Source: Candidatus Aalborgicola danicus (lineage in GTDB: Bacteria; Pseudomonadota; Gammaproteobacteria; Burkholderiales; Burkholderiaceae_C). Taken from it: 41,963 nt of DNA. The notes beneath the pieces were generated by a model. That model did no database searches. It saw only the letters and a list, made by a program, of their open reading frames with translations, and was not told the DNA's origin. Below, piece after piece: positions 9,436 through 15,185 of this stretch. How positions within the stretch are numbered: the stretch's first letter is position 1; each line of letters opens with the position of its first letter. The stretch lies in NCBI GenBank assembly GCA_016703945.1, contig JADJBC010000030.1, forward strand, positions 1-41,963. The letters are read 5' to 3'. The position numbers and the translations under genes were made by a program.

Positions 9436-10575
9436 TCAACGCAGCTTCACCAGCCCATTGAGCACCTGGTCCAAGCCGCCAAACACAGAGATCTTGTCAA
9501 TGCGTTCGGCGACCCGTTCCAAGGTTTCCAGCTCTTTCATACGCAAGGCGATGGGGTTGTCTTCCATCAGCTTGGCGGTGTTCAACAGCGAGCGCGTGGC
9601 TGCCGTTTCTTCGCGGCGGCGGATCACGTTGGCCTGGGCCGACTTCTCGGCTTCCACCACCTGGGCCAGAATGGTCTTCATCTCGCCGGGCAAGATGATG
9701 TCCTTCACGCCGACGCCTTCCAGCGTGATGCCAGCGGCCATCAGCTTGTGCGCCGCAAAGTCCTTCACTATTGCGTCGATCGTTGCCTTGTCTTCCAGCA
9801 ACTCGTCCAGCGTGCGGGTCCCCACCGCGGCACGCAGACCAAACTGCAACTCGCGGTACACCAGCTCTGCGGGTTTCGCAGTGTTGGCAAAGGCCTTTTG
9901 CACTTCGTCATAACGCCAGGTAGCTGACAAGTTCAAACGCAAGCCCACCTTGTCCTTGGTCAAAATGTCCTGACCGCTGATCTCCAGCGCCTGCGAACGC
10001 AGATCCACGCATTCCACCTGCACTTGGCGGTTGTAGCGCCAGAACCCGTAGGCACCGGCACCCAATAGCTCTTGCAACTTGCCGTCCACCGTCAACACAC
10101 CAACGTGGTAGTCGGGCACTTGCACCAGCAACACACCGGCCAAACCAGCCACAGGGCGCTGGCGCAACTGGGTCTGGTTCAGCTTGGCCAGCAGTTCAGC
10201 TGACAGCTTTTCGCTGGTAGCGATATCGACGACGTCCACGCGCACCTCGTTCAAGCCCTTCCAGTACAGCTTGCGGGTGGCGGGAGCCAGGATCTCAACC
10301 AGCAGGCCATTCTCATAGCGCAGGCCCACTTGGGCATCCGTCAACGCGGCGTGCACAAACTCTTGCGCCACCAATTCCGGCTCCTTGGCCATGAAGTAAT
10401 CGGCCAAGCCGTGCACGAATGCGGTTTGCTCCATGGCAAAGGTCTCTATGCGCACGGGCGCACCCCAGGTGCCTACCCAGTGTTGACCGGGCTGCAACAC
10501 ACGCTCAAAGTCGCCATTGCGCAGCAACAGGCCGCGTTCGTTTTTCTTGATGGTGATGCGTTTCAAACCCAACAT
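9436..10575 (-). CDS. Slipin/SPFH (band 7) family protein of rtc operon
   Basis: An SPFH-domain protein of 379 residues. SPFH proteins oligomerise into ring scaffolds, usually on membranes. The core spans about residues 140-330 (VPDYHVGVLTVDGKLQELLGAG, TKDKVGLRLNLSATWRY, GITLEGVGVKDIILPGEMK), followed by an Ala/Glu-rich helix (VVEAEKSAQANVIRRREETAATRSLL) as in slipins. No N-terminal transmembrane segment is visible, unlike stomatin and most slipins, so it may be soluble or peripherally bound. The start has a strong AGGAG. It is the first protein gene of the repair operon, behind a leader of about 0.5 kb. Slipins recur with RtcB in other bacteria (established association), but their part in repair is unknown; assembling damaged RNA with the repair enzymes is inference. 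Confidence 0.85.
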   Translation of the reverse strand: MLGLKRITIKKNERGLLLRNGDFERVLQPGQHWVGTWGAPVRIETFAMEQTAFVHGLADYFMAKEPELVAQEFVHAALTDAQVGLRYENGLLVEILAPATRKLYWKGLNEVRVDVVDIATSEKLSAELLAKLNQTQLRQRPVAGLAGVLLVQVPDYHVGVLTVDGKLQELLGAGAYGFWRYNRQVQVECVDLRSQALEISGQDILTKDKVGLRLNLSATWRYDEVQKAFANTAKPAELVYRELQFGLRAAVGTRTLDELLEDKATIDAIVKDFAAHKLMAAGITLEGVGVKDIILPGEMKTILAQVVEAEKSAQANVIRRREETAATRSLLNTAKLMEDNPIALRMKELETLERVAERIDKISVFGGLDQVLNGLVKLR

Positions 10576-10825
10576 TTTTCTCTCCTCTTTCTTTCTAACA
10601 ACTCTTTAACGTAAAGGGCCGCTGCAGCAACAGGCGCGGACTCCGGGTGCAGGCACCGTTTGGCAGCGGTTTGAAACCTTGGGCGTCGCCCATGTCTCAG
10701 CGCACTGTCGCTGGGTGTCGCAGATCCTTTGCTCTGGCGACTGCTGCTGGTAGGGTTTTAAGGCCCCACATGCGGCACTTCTCTCTTCGCTTTACTTCCA
10801 AGTAAGCTGGCTTTTTTACGACCAG
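10576..10825 (-). other. rtc operon untranslated leader, slipin-proximal part
   Basis: About 250 bases between the Val-type tRNA-like fold and the slipin start, with no protein gene. On the transcribed strand it begins with a TTACTT/AAGTAA hairpin (near 10790-10805) followed by purine-rich sequence, and the AGGAG for slipin is at its end. A processing site that releases the tRNA-like RNAs from the slipin mRNA would be expected here; this is inference. Confidence 0.5.
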
Positions 10826-10897
10826 CGTTCGGCGGGAATCGAACCCGCGACAGACGCGTTGTCAACACGTTGCGCTACCAGACTGAGCTACAGAACG
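10826..10897 (-). tRNA. tRNA-Val(GAC)-like domain in rtc operon leader
   Basis: On the minus strand it has TA then GCTC (D arm), an anticodon arm ACGTG-TTGACAA-CGCGT with anticodon GAC (Val), and a perfect T arm GCGGG-TTCGATT-CCCGC. The acceptor stem pairs only with a bulged U at position 6 (CGTTC against GAACG), and CCA is not encoded. It is therefore either a degenerate tRNA-Val or a tRNA mimic. It lies inside the predicted transcript from the sigma-54 promoter at 11099-11114, just after a second tRNA-like fold. Val is one of the two isotypes missing from the tRNA array at 14-16.5 kb. Confidence 0.7.
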
Positions 10898-10899
10898 GC

Positions 10900-10963
10900 G
10901 GCATCCGGGAATCGAACCTGGCGGGGTGCCTCCTCTATCCGAGCCACCCCTTGACCACATGCC
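10900..10963 (-). ncRNA. tRNA-like fold without a normal anticodon arm
   Basis: The ends pair as GGCAT with ATGCC. A T-arm-like hairpin is complete (CCAGG-TTCGATT-CCCGG, one A-C mismatch). The rest of the body is one hairpin, GGGGTG with CACCCC and an inner CTC-GGATA-GAG, in place of separate D and anticodon arms. This recalls the tRNA-mimicking module of bacterial YrlA-type Y RNAs, which are encoded with Rsr and rtc genes in other bacteria; no Rsr gene is in this window. It is separated by only two bases from the Val-like domain, giving a tandem pair in the operon leader. Confidence 0.55.
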
Positions 10964-10999
10964 TTTGCCCCACGTTTCCAGGTCGCGGCATACAAAGAA

Positions 11000-11056
11000 C
11001 CGCTGGCGTAAACCAGGCCTCTTTGCACCAGCGGGGCCCGGTTACCCGGAAACCCC
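11000..11056 (-). ncRNA. Paired hairpins at the 5' part of the rtc leader
   Basis: Two adjacent stems share a few bases: CCGCTGG with CCAGCGG (11000-11034) and GGGG-C-CCGG-TTAC-CCGG-AAA-CCCC (11033-11056). They would be at the very 5' end of the sigma-54 transcript, about 30 bases from the predicted start. They could protect the transcript or form part of one folded RNA with the two tRNA-like domains. Confidence 0.45.
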
Positions 11057-11098
11057 AGCTTGTTAGCGAACACCTTCTGCGTATGGCAGTTCTTACAT

Positions 11099-11114
11099 TG
11101 CATGGGGCGTGCCA
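11099..11114 (-). promoter_or_regulatory. Sigma-54 promoter for the slipin-phosphatase-rtcB-zn-rtcA operon
   Basis: The minus strand reads TGGCACG-CCCC-ATGCA against the consensus TGGCACG-N4-TTGCA, with the required GG-N10-GC spacing and one mismatch in the core. The predicted start is near 11088, transcribing left through the hairpins and the two tRNA-like folds to slipin. RtcR is a sigma-54 activator and is encoded divergently about 135 bases away, so the assignment is well supported by context. Confidence 0.82.
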
Positions 11115-11230
11115 GCTCACGCGCCAGAAGCGGAAATTTCGTAAGCCGTTGAATCTATTGAACAAATTCTCAGAAGTCTAAAGACCACTGGCAACCATGC
11201 GTGGAACGAACTGAGATATTTATCTTTTTC

Positions 11231-11244
11231 GCTAGTAAACTAGC
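11231..11244. promoter_or_regulatory. Perfect palindrome before rtcR
   Basis: GCTAGT-AA-ACTAGC ends three bases before the rtcR ATG and covers the place of a ribosome binding site, of which none is visible. It may be an operator for RtcR autoregulation or the upstream activating site for the divergent sigma-54 promoter, or a hairpin limiting translation. Confidence 0.45.
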
Positions 11245-11247
11245 TCA

Positions 11248-12873
11248 ATGAAAAAGCTTGTCGTCATGGGATTCCTGGGCACCCAACTCGATTCCGGCCT
11301 CAGCCCCACCCGCTGGGAGAAGTGGAGGCCCACGGTATCGCTGGCACAGCATGAAGACCTGGTCATCGACCGGCTGGAGCTGTTCCATGACGTGCGCAGT
11401 ACGGCACTGGCGCGGCAAGTGCAAGCCGACTACGCGCAGCTGTCACCGACCACAGAGGTAAAGCTGGTCGAGATGAGCCTGGCCAACCCCTGGGACTTTG
11501 GAGAGGTCTACACCGCGCTGTACGACTGGGCGGCGGCCTACCCGTTTGACCCATCCAAAGAAACCTACCAGGCCCACATCACCACCGGCACCCACGTGGC
11601 GCAGATCTGCCTGTTCTTGTTGGTGGAGGCGCGCTTCATTCCTGGCGTGTTGCTGCAAAGCGCCCCACCCCGCGGACGCCAGGGGCGCGGACCCGGCAGC
11701 CACGAGGTGATCGACCTGGACCTGTCGCGCTACGACGCGATCAACCAGCGCCTGCATGTGGCGCAGCAAGACGCAGTGTCTTTCTTGAAGAGCGGCATTG
11801 CCACCCGCAACACCCGTTTCAACACGCTGATTGACGAGGTGGAGCGCGTAGCGGTGCAGAGCAAGGCGCCCTTGCTGCTCACCGGCCCCACGGGTGCGGG
11901 CAAGTCCATGCTGGCGCGGCGTGTGTATGAATTGAAGAAAGCACGCCACCAGATCGAAGGCGAGTTTGTCGAAGTCAATTGCGCAACCTTGCATGGCGAC
12001 GGCGCAGGCTCCACACTGTTTGGCCACAAGAAGGGCGCGTTCACCGGCGCCACCACCGATCGCCTCGGGCTGCTACGCACGGCGCATGGTGGCCTGTTGT
12101 TTCTGGACGAGATTGGCGAACTGGGCCTGGACGAGCAGGCGATGTTGCTCAAGGCAGTGGAGGAAAAGCGCTTTCTGCCCATGGGCGCGGACCGCGAGGC
12201 GAGTAGCAATTTCCAACTGATAGCCGGCACCAACAAGGATTTGCGCATCGAGATCGCCGCGGGCCGTTTTCGCGAAGACCTTTTTGCCCGGATCAACCTT
12301 TGGACCTACACCTTGCCCGGCCTGGCGCAGCGGCGCGAGGACATAGAACCGAATATGGACCACCAGCTCGCGTTGGCCGCACAAGAGCTGGGCCGGCAGG
12401 TGCGCTTCACGGCCGAGGCCCGCAGTGCCTACCTGCGCTTCGCCACCGCCGTGGATGCGGTGTGGCGCGGCAACTTTCGCGACCTGAGTGCCTCCATCAC
12501 GCGGCTGGCCACGCTGGCAGACCATGGACGCATTGGCATTGCCCTGGTGAACGCAGAAATTCAACGGTTGCGCTGGCAATGGCAATCGCTGCCAAGTCAG
12601 ACATCAGATGCGCGCCCAGGCCAGGCCACGACTACCCCGGCTGCCCCGTCCCTACAAGACCTCCTGGGTGACAAAGCCGCAGCATTGGACACGTTCGACC
12701 AATTGCAATTGCAGGCGGTGTGGAAAGTGTGCCGCAGGCACGCCAGCATCAGCGATGCGGGCCGGGAGCTTTTCAACGTGTCGCGGCAACAGCGTAGCGT
12801 CATTAACGATGCGGATCGTTTGCGCAAGTACCTGATGAAATTTGGTCTGGAGTGGGACGCGGTCGTCCGCTAA
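11248..12873 (+). CDS. rtcR: RtcR sigma-54-dependent transcription activator (CARF-AAA+)
   Basis: RtcR activates rtc operons with sigma-54 RNA polymerase when its N-terminal CARF domain senses RNA-damage ligands. The N-terminus (VVMGFLGTQLDSGLSPTRWE, residues 5-24, and HITTGTHVAQICLFLL near 110-125) is the RtcR-type Rossmann/CARF domain. The AAA+ core has Walker A GPTGAGKS (about 211-218), the sigma-54 contact loop GAFTGA (about 263-268), Walker B LLFLDEIGEL and an arginine-finger region (FREDLFARINLWTYTLPGL). The C-terminal segment (TFDQLQLQAVWKVCRRHASISDAGRELF) is the DNA-binding part. The 541-residue length matches RtcR. There is no clear Shine-Dalgarno; the palindrome 11231-11244 is directly upstream. 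It is divergent from the repair operon and about 0.8 kb before the second sigma-54-like promoter. Confidence 0.97.
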   Translation: MKKLVVMGFLGTQLDSGLSPTRWEKWRPTVSLAQHEDLVIDRLELFHDVRSTALARQVQADYAQLSPTTEVKLVEMSLANPWDFGEVYTALYDWAAAYPFDPSKETYQAHITTGTHVAQICLFLLVEARFIPGVLLQSAPPRGRQGRGPGSHEVIDLDLSRYDAINQRLHVAQQDAVSFLKSGIATRNTRFNTLIDEVERVAVQSKAPLLLTGPTGAGKSMLARRVYELKKARHQIEGEFVEVNCATLHGDGAGSTLFGHKKGAFTGATTDRLGLLRTAHGGLLFLDEIGELGLDEQAMLLKAVEEKRFLPMGADREASSNFQLIAGTNKDLRIEIAAGRFREDLFARINLWTYTLPGLAQRREDIEPNMDHQLALAAQELGRQVRFTAEARSAYLRFATAVDAVWRGNFRDLSASITRLATLADHGRIGIALVNAEIQRLRWQWQSLPSQTSDARPGQATTTPAAPSLQDLLGDKAAALDTFDQLQLQAVWKVCRRHASISDAGRELFNVSRQQRSVINDADRLRKYLMKFGLEWDAVVR

Positions 12874-12910
12874 GGTTCGCTGACGGACTACAAAGATTGC
12901 TGGCCAGACC

Positions 12911-13294
12911 TCACCTATTCACGGTGACTCTATAGGCCAAGGCGACGGACTGCTTTAGAGCCGATCGCCCTTGCTTGTCACTGGCGCGCCAAGCCTTGCG
13001 GCACGCCTCAATGAACTTCTCCTCCATCGGGTCAGTAGCCGTTTCCTCATGTACCTGATCAAGCCATCCAACGGTCTTGCCTGCCTTGCTTTCAATCTGC
13101 TTTGCTAGCGCATCACCTACGGTGCGCCCACCCTTGATTTGGCTCCACAGGCTTGCAGATATTTCAATACTGGCAGCGAAAGCGCGTTCCAGGCCAGAGG
13201 GCGCGACCCCTTGCGAAACCATGCGCGCGACAAACGCCCGGTGCAATGTAAGAAGGTTTCTTAAGCGAAGTTGGTGGTGGGTTTGTGGTGGCAT
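12911..13294 (-). CDS. Small HTH regulator, divergent from the tRNA-array region
   Basis: A 127-residue protein with an XRE/phage-repressor-like helix-turn-helix: LERAFAASIEISASLWSQIKGGRTVGDALAKQIESKAGKTVGWLDQ (about residues 33-80), in which recognition-helix and 'GWLDQ' features are typical. A charged helical C-terminus follows. It is convergent with rtcR and divergent from a promoter carrying a 15-bp palindrome at 13341-13355, about 47 bp from its start. Autoregulation and control of that promoter are therefore likely. This regulator may keep the downstream RNA genes silent under normal growth; that is inference. Confidence 0.7.
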   Translation of the reverse strand: MPPQTHHQLRLRNLLTLHRAFVARMVSQGVAPSGLERAFAASIEISASLWSQIKGGRTVGDALAKQIESKAGKTVGWLDQVHEETATDPMEEKFIEACRKAWRASDKQGRSALKQSVALAYRVTVNR

Positions 13295-13328
13295 GGATAC
13301 AACAGAAGTTGCAGAATTTTCGCACGTG

Positions 13329-13358
13329 TTGACAAGAACAGTAAATTTAATTTACATT
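13329..13358 (+). promoter_or_regulatory. Sigma-70-like promoter P1 facing the tRNA array
   Basis: A perfect -35 TTGACA (13329-13334) and a weaker -10 TACATT (13353-13358), spaced by 18 bases. It lies just upstream of the HTH gene start and reads away from it, towards the terminator at 13668. Confidence 0.55.
13341..13355. promoter_or_regulatory. 15-bp palindromic operator
   Basis: GTAAATT-T-AATTTAC, seven-base arms round one base, placed between the -35 and -10 of P1. Its position fits repression of P1 by the divergently encoded HTH protein. Confidence 0.6.
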
Positions 13359-13364
13359 TCATCC

Positions 13365-13667
13365 CATCGCAGGTACTTCAGCGCAAGCCGAACTGCAAAC
13401 TAATACCGATTAACCAAGCAAACATTTGAAGAGCTCATCGTGATTAACCGACCAACACCCAAAACCATACACCAGGCAGCCGCCTGCAGTGGTTTGTTGT
13501 GCGCGTTCATTTCGCAGCGTTCCGATTGCAGTTATCAAGGCAGCAGCTGGTCATTGGATCATTTGCCGAGCGTCATTTCAAAACAGCTCCCGCTGGGGAA
13601 CTCTTTTGAAACATCGCTCAAACTGGGTGGAGGTGGCATGTAGCCCCTCCAGGTTGTTCACAACCTC
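13365..13667 (+). ncRNA. Possible small RNA or leader between P1 and a terminator
   Basis: The stretch from P1 to the terminator is about 300 bases with no convincing protein: the one open frame starts with GTG at 13440 and gives 67 residues of no recognisable family. A nested hairpin lies at 13576-13611 (TTTCAAAA with TTTTGAAA, inner TCCC with GGGGA). A small regulatory RNA or attenuator is the simplest reading. Confidence 0.35.
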
Positions 13668-13706
13668 AAAGCCCGGTTTCCGCAAGGAGCCGGGCTTTTG
13701 TTTTTG
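13668..13706 (+). terminator. Rho-independent terminator before the second sigma-54-like promoter
   Basis: AAAGCCCGG, a 12-base loop, CCGGGCTTT and a T-rich tail (TTTTGTTTTT). It separates the P1 transcript from the tRNA-array transcript. Confidence 0.85.
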
Positions 13707-13715
13707 GTGCTTGCC

Positions 13716-13732
13716 TTGGCAAGACCATCGCA
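13716..13732 (+). promoter_or_regulatory. Candidate sigma-54 promoter for the structured RNA and tRNA array
   Basis: TTGGCAAG-ACCA-TCGCA against TTGGCACG-N4-TTGCA: GG-N10-GC spacing is exact, with two core mismatches. It is just past the terminator, reads towards the tRNA array, and would start near 13743. RtcR is encoded 0.8 kb upstream. The match is weaker than that at 11099-11114 and could be chance. Confidence 0.5.
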
Positions 13733-13788
13733 CCGGTCGCATCGTCGACCACCGTGTCAGGTTCATTAAAAATTCAATGCCATGTGAT

Positions 13789-13835
13789 GGTGCTGGGACC
13801 ACGCGCTGCTGTTCATTCAGCAGCGTGCCAGCACC
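13789..13835 (+). ncRNA. Long stem-loop at the start of the array transcript
   Basis: GGTGCTGG pairs with CCAGCACC, and within it GCTGCTG with CAGCAGC around TTCATT. There is no T tail, so it is not a normal terminator. It would lie about 45 bases into a transcript from 13743. Confidence 0.55.
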
Positions 13836-13883
13836 ACCCGAAGTGAAAAGTGGGTCGCCGCAAAGCCTTTTTTTGCGCCCCGC

Positions 13884-14020
13884 CTCATTTCGTCAGTATT
13901 TGCAACTAAAGCCAATCGCGAGTCCACACCCCAAGGGACTTGGCTCAATGTGCCTACTGCCACCCTGGTGGTTGTAGGTGCAGTGCATGGGTGATGCGCT
14001 GTGAGTGCTGACGAAATGAG
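13884..14020 (+). ncRNA. Structured RNA closed by a 13-bp stem, upstream of the tRNA array
   Basis: CTCATTTCGTCAG (13884-13896) is the exact reverse complement of CTGACGAAATGAG (14008-14020). The enclosed 111 bases hold at least two more stems: AGTCC with GGACT, and CCTAC-TG-CCACC-CT-GGTGG-TT-GTAGG. The layout is a closing helix with internal arms, as in Y RNAs and other multi-branch RNAs. It ends 57 bases before the first tRNA. No protein frame is supported here. Confidence 0.6.
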
Positions 14021-14077
14021 ATTCCGCCGAAACGCCATGGTTCCCTGCACCACAGTGGCAAGCAGGATTCGGCGAAT

Positions 14078-14152
14078 GTCGCGTTCGTCTAGTGGTCAGG
14101 ACCTTTGCCCTTCAAGCAGAGTGCACGGGTTCGAATCCCGTACGCGATTCCA
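14078..14152 (+). tRNA. tRNA-Glu(TTC)
   Basis: Acceptor GTCGCGT with ACGCGAT, T arm ACGGG-TTCGAAT-CCCGT, encoded CCA. The anticodon loop is CCTTCAA, so position 33 is C instead of the near-universal U. It is the first gene of the array. Confidence 0.88.
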
Positions 14153-14180
14153 ATTTCTTGGGCTTTGGCCCAACTTCCAT

Positions 14181-14255
14181 ATCTCCCTGGTGTAACTGGC
14201 AGCACGGCGGTCTCCAAAACCGTTGGTTTAGGTTCGATTCCTAAGGGGGGTGCCA
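14181..14255 (+). tRNA. tRNA-Trp(CCA)
   Basis: Acceptor ATCTCCC with GGGGGGT, anticodon arm GCGGT-CTCCAAA-ACCGT, T arm TTAGG-TTCGATT-CCTAA, discriminator G, encoded CCA. Fully foldable. Confidence 0.93.
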
Positions 14256-14256
14256 T

Positions 14257-14332
14257 GCCGATTTAGCTCAGATGGTAGAGCGCAGCGTTGAAAGCGCTGG
14301 CGTCCAAGGTTCAATTCCTTGAATCGGCACCA
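14257..14332 (+). tRNA. tRNA-Phe(GAA)
   Basis: Acceptor GCCGATT with AATCGGC, anticodon arm CAGCG-TTGAAAG-CGCTG, T arm CAAGG-TTCAATT-CCTTG, encoded CCA. It starts one base after the CCA of the previous gene. Confidence 0.95.
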
Positions 14333-14339
14333 AGATTTT

Positions 14340-14414
14340 AGGGGGTTCGCCTAGCTGGTAGGGCACCACACTTTGACTGTGGCCGCGAAGGTTCGAATCC
14401 TTTACCCTCTGCCA
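14340..14414 (+). tRNA. tRNA-Gln(TTG)
   Basis: Acceptor AGGGGGT with ACCCTCT, anticodon arm CCACA-CTTTGAC-TGTGG, T arm GAAGG-TTCGAAT-CCTTT, encoded CCA. Confidence 0.93.
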
Positions 14415-14431
14415 TTCTTTGTTCTTAATCT

Positions 14432-14514
14432 GCCCCGGTGGCTAATGGAAACCGGCACACCTACCTGCCTTAGAAGCAGGGCTTTTGCGAGTTCGAGTCT
14501 CGCCTGGGGCACCA
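14432..14514 (+). tRNA. tRNA-Leu(TAG) with short variable loop
   Basis: Acceptor GCCCCGG with CTGGGGC, anticodon arm CCTGC-CTTAGAA-GCAGG (TAG), T arm GCGAG-TTCGAGT-CTCGC, encoded CCA. Leucine tRNAs normally have a long variable arm; here only six bases (GCTTTT) lie between the anticodon and T stems, and the D-arm region is lengthened. Charging by LeuRS cannot be assumed. Confidence 0.8.
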
Positions 14515-14527
14515 AGTATTTCCGCAT

Positions 14528-14600
14528 GCAGTGTTTGTCCTGGGAGACAACTCACCCTTCCAAGGTGAAGGACTCGGTTCGAATCCGGGACGCTGCTCCA
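14528..14600 (+). tRNA. tRNA-Gly(TCC)
   Basis: Acceptor GCAGTGT with ACGCTGC, anticodon arm TCACC-CTTCCAA-GGTGA, T arm CTCGG-TTCGAAT-CCGGG, encoded CCA. The D stem has only three pairs (GTC with GAC). Confidence 0.88.
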
Positions 14601-14611
14601 TTGATTCATCA

Positions 14612-14695
14612 GCGTGGGTAGCCAAGTGGTCGAAGGCAACTGATTGCAAATCAGTCGAGTAGTCCCCGTCGGTTCGAATCCGACCCTACGCTCCA
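14612..14695 (+). tRNA. tRNA-Cys(GCA) with 12-base variable region
   Basis: Acceptor GCGTGGG with CCTACGC, anticodon arm ACTGA-TTGCAAA-TCAGT, T arm GTCGG-TTCGAAT-CCGAC, discriminator T, encoded CCA. The D arm (GCCAAGTGGTCGAAGGC) looks like a Ser/Leu type and the variable region is about 12 bases, unusual for cysteine tRNA. Confidence 0.85.
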
Positions 14696-14704
14696 TCTCT
14701 TTTG

Positions 14705-14795
14705 GGAAGCATGCGCTGAAGGTCAGCAAACGGTCTTGAAAACCGTCGCCACTTGTGACGAGCAGGTGAGAGTTCGATTCTTTATGTTTCCGCCA
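14705..14795 (+). tRNA. tRNA-Ser(TGA)
   Basis: Acceptor GGAAGCA with TGTTTCC, anticodon arm ACGGT-CTTGAAA-ACCGT, long class II variable arm, T loop TTCGATT on a weak stem (GAGAG with CTTTA, one mismatch), discriminator G, encoded CCA. Confidence 0.9.
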
Positions 14796-14807
14796 CTTTT
14801 TGGTTTT

Positions 14808-14891
14808 GGAGGTATGGCCGATTGGTCGATGGCGCCTGACTGTAAATCAGGTCTTCACAGCACGGTGGTTCGAATCCATCTGCCTCCACCA
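14808..14891 (+). tRNA. tRNA-Tyr(GTA)
   Basis: Acceptor GGAGGTA with TGCCTCC, anticodon arm CCTGA-CTGTAAA-TCAGG, class II variable arm, T arm GGTGG-TTCGAAT-CCATC, encoded CCA. Confidence 0.95.
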
Positions 14892-14897
14892 ATTTGT

Positions 14898-14973
14898 TCC
14901 CCGGTAGCTCAGTTGGTAGAGCACGCGGCTGTTAACCGCGGCGTCACACGTTCGATCCGTGTTCGGGGAGCCA
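14898..14973 (+). tRNA. tRNA-Asn(GTT)
   Basis: Acceptor TCCCCGG with TCGGGGA, anticodon arm CGCGG-CTGTTAA-CCGCG, T arm ACACG-TTCGATC-CGTGT, discriminator G, encoded CCA. Canonical fold. Confidence 0.96.
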
Positions 14974-14981
14974 GTATTCAT

Positions 14982-15059
14982 CGGTGTGTAGCTCAGCCTG
15001 GTCAGAGCACCTGCTTTGGGAGCAGGGGGCCCGAGGTTCGAATCCTCGTACACCGACCA
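14982..15059 (+). tRNA. tRNA-Pro(TGG)
   Basis: Acceptor CGGTGTG with TACACCG, anticodon arm CCTGC-TTTGGGA-GCAGG, T arm CGAGG-TTCGAAT-CCTCG, discriminator A, encoded CCA. Canonical fold. Confidence 0.95.
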
Positions 15060-15077
15060 ATTGTTTGAAGAAAAAAT

Positions 15078-15171
15078 GAGTGCAAGAGAAAGCTGCGACT
15101 TTAGGTATTCGCGCACAGGAGAGCGCAGTTGTGCGCTTGCACTCGCGGGTGAGAATCCCACACCATTTTTT
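15078..15171 (+). ncRNA. Unassigned structured element or ruined tRNA inside the array
   Basis: It occupies a tRNA-sized slot between Pro and His but does not fold as a tRNA. GAGTGCAAG (15078-15086) is the exact reverse complement of CTTGCACTC (15136-15144), with GCGCAC/GTGCGC inside. It is followed by a T-arm-like end (GCGGG-TGAGAAT-CCCAC) and CCA at 15163-15165, then a T run. A TGC (Ala) can be read in one possible loop, but its stem pairs poorly. It could be a decayed tRNA-Ala, a tRNA-like RNA, or a terminator-bearing RNA. Confidence 0.4.
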
Positions 15172-15185
15172 ACGTCTTCTTAGGT

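Noticed and set aside
11040..11110. A second sigma-54 site on the plus strand (TGGCAG...TTGC)
   Set aside because: The spacing is 12, not 10, between GG and GC, so it does not fit.
13440..13643. 67-codon frame with GTG start
   Set aside because: Lies over a nested hairpin and has no recognised family; more likely part of an untranslated RNA.
15078..15171. Permuted tRNA gene
   Set aside because: I tried to join a 3' half before a 5' half but could not build an acceptor stem, so it is listed as unassigned.
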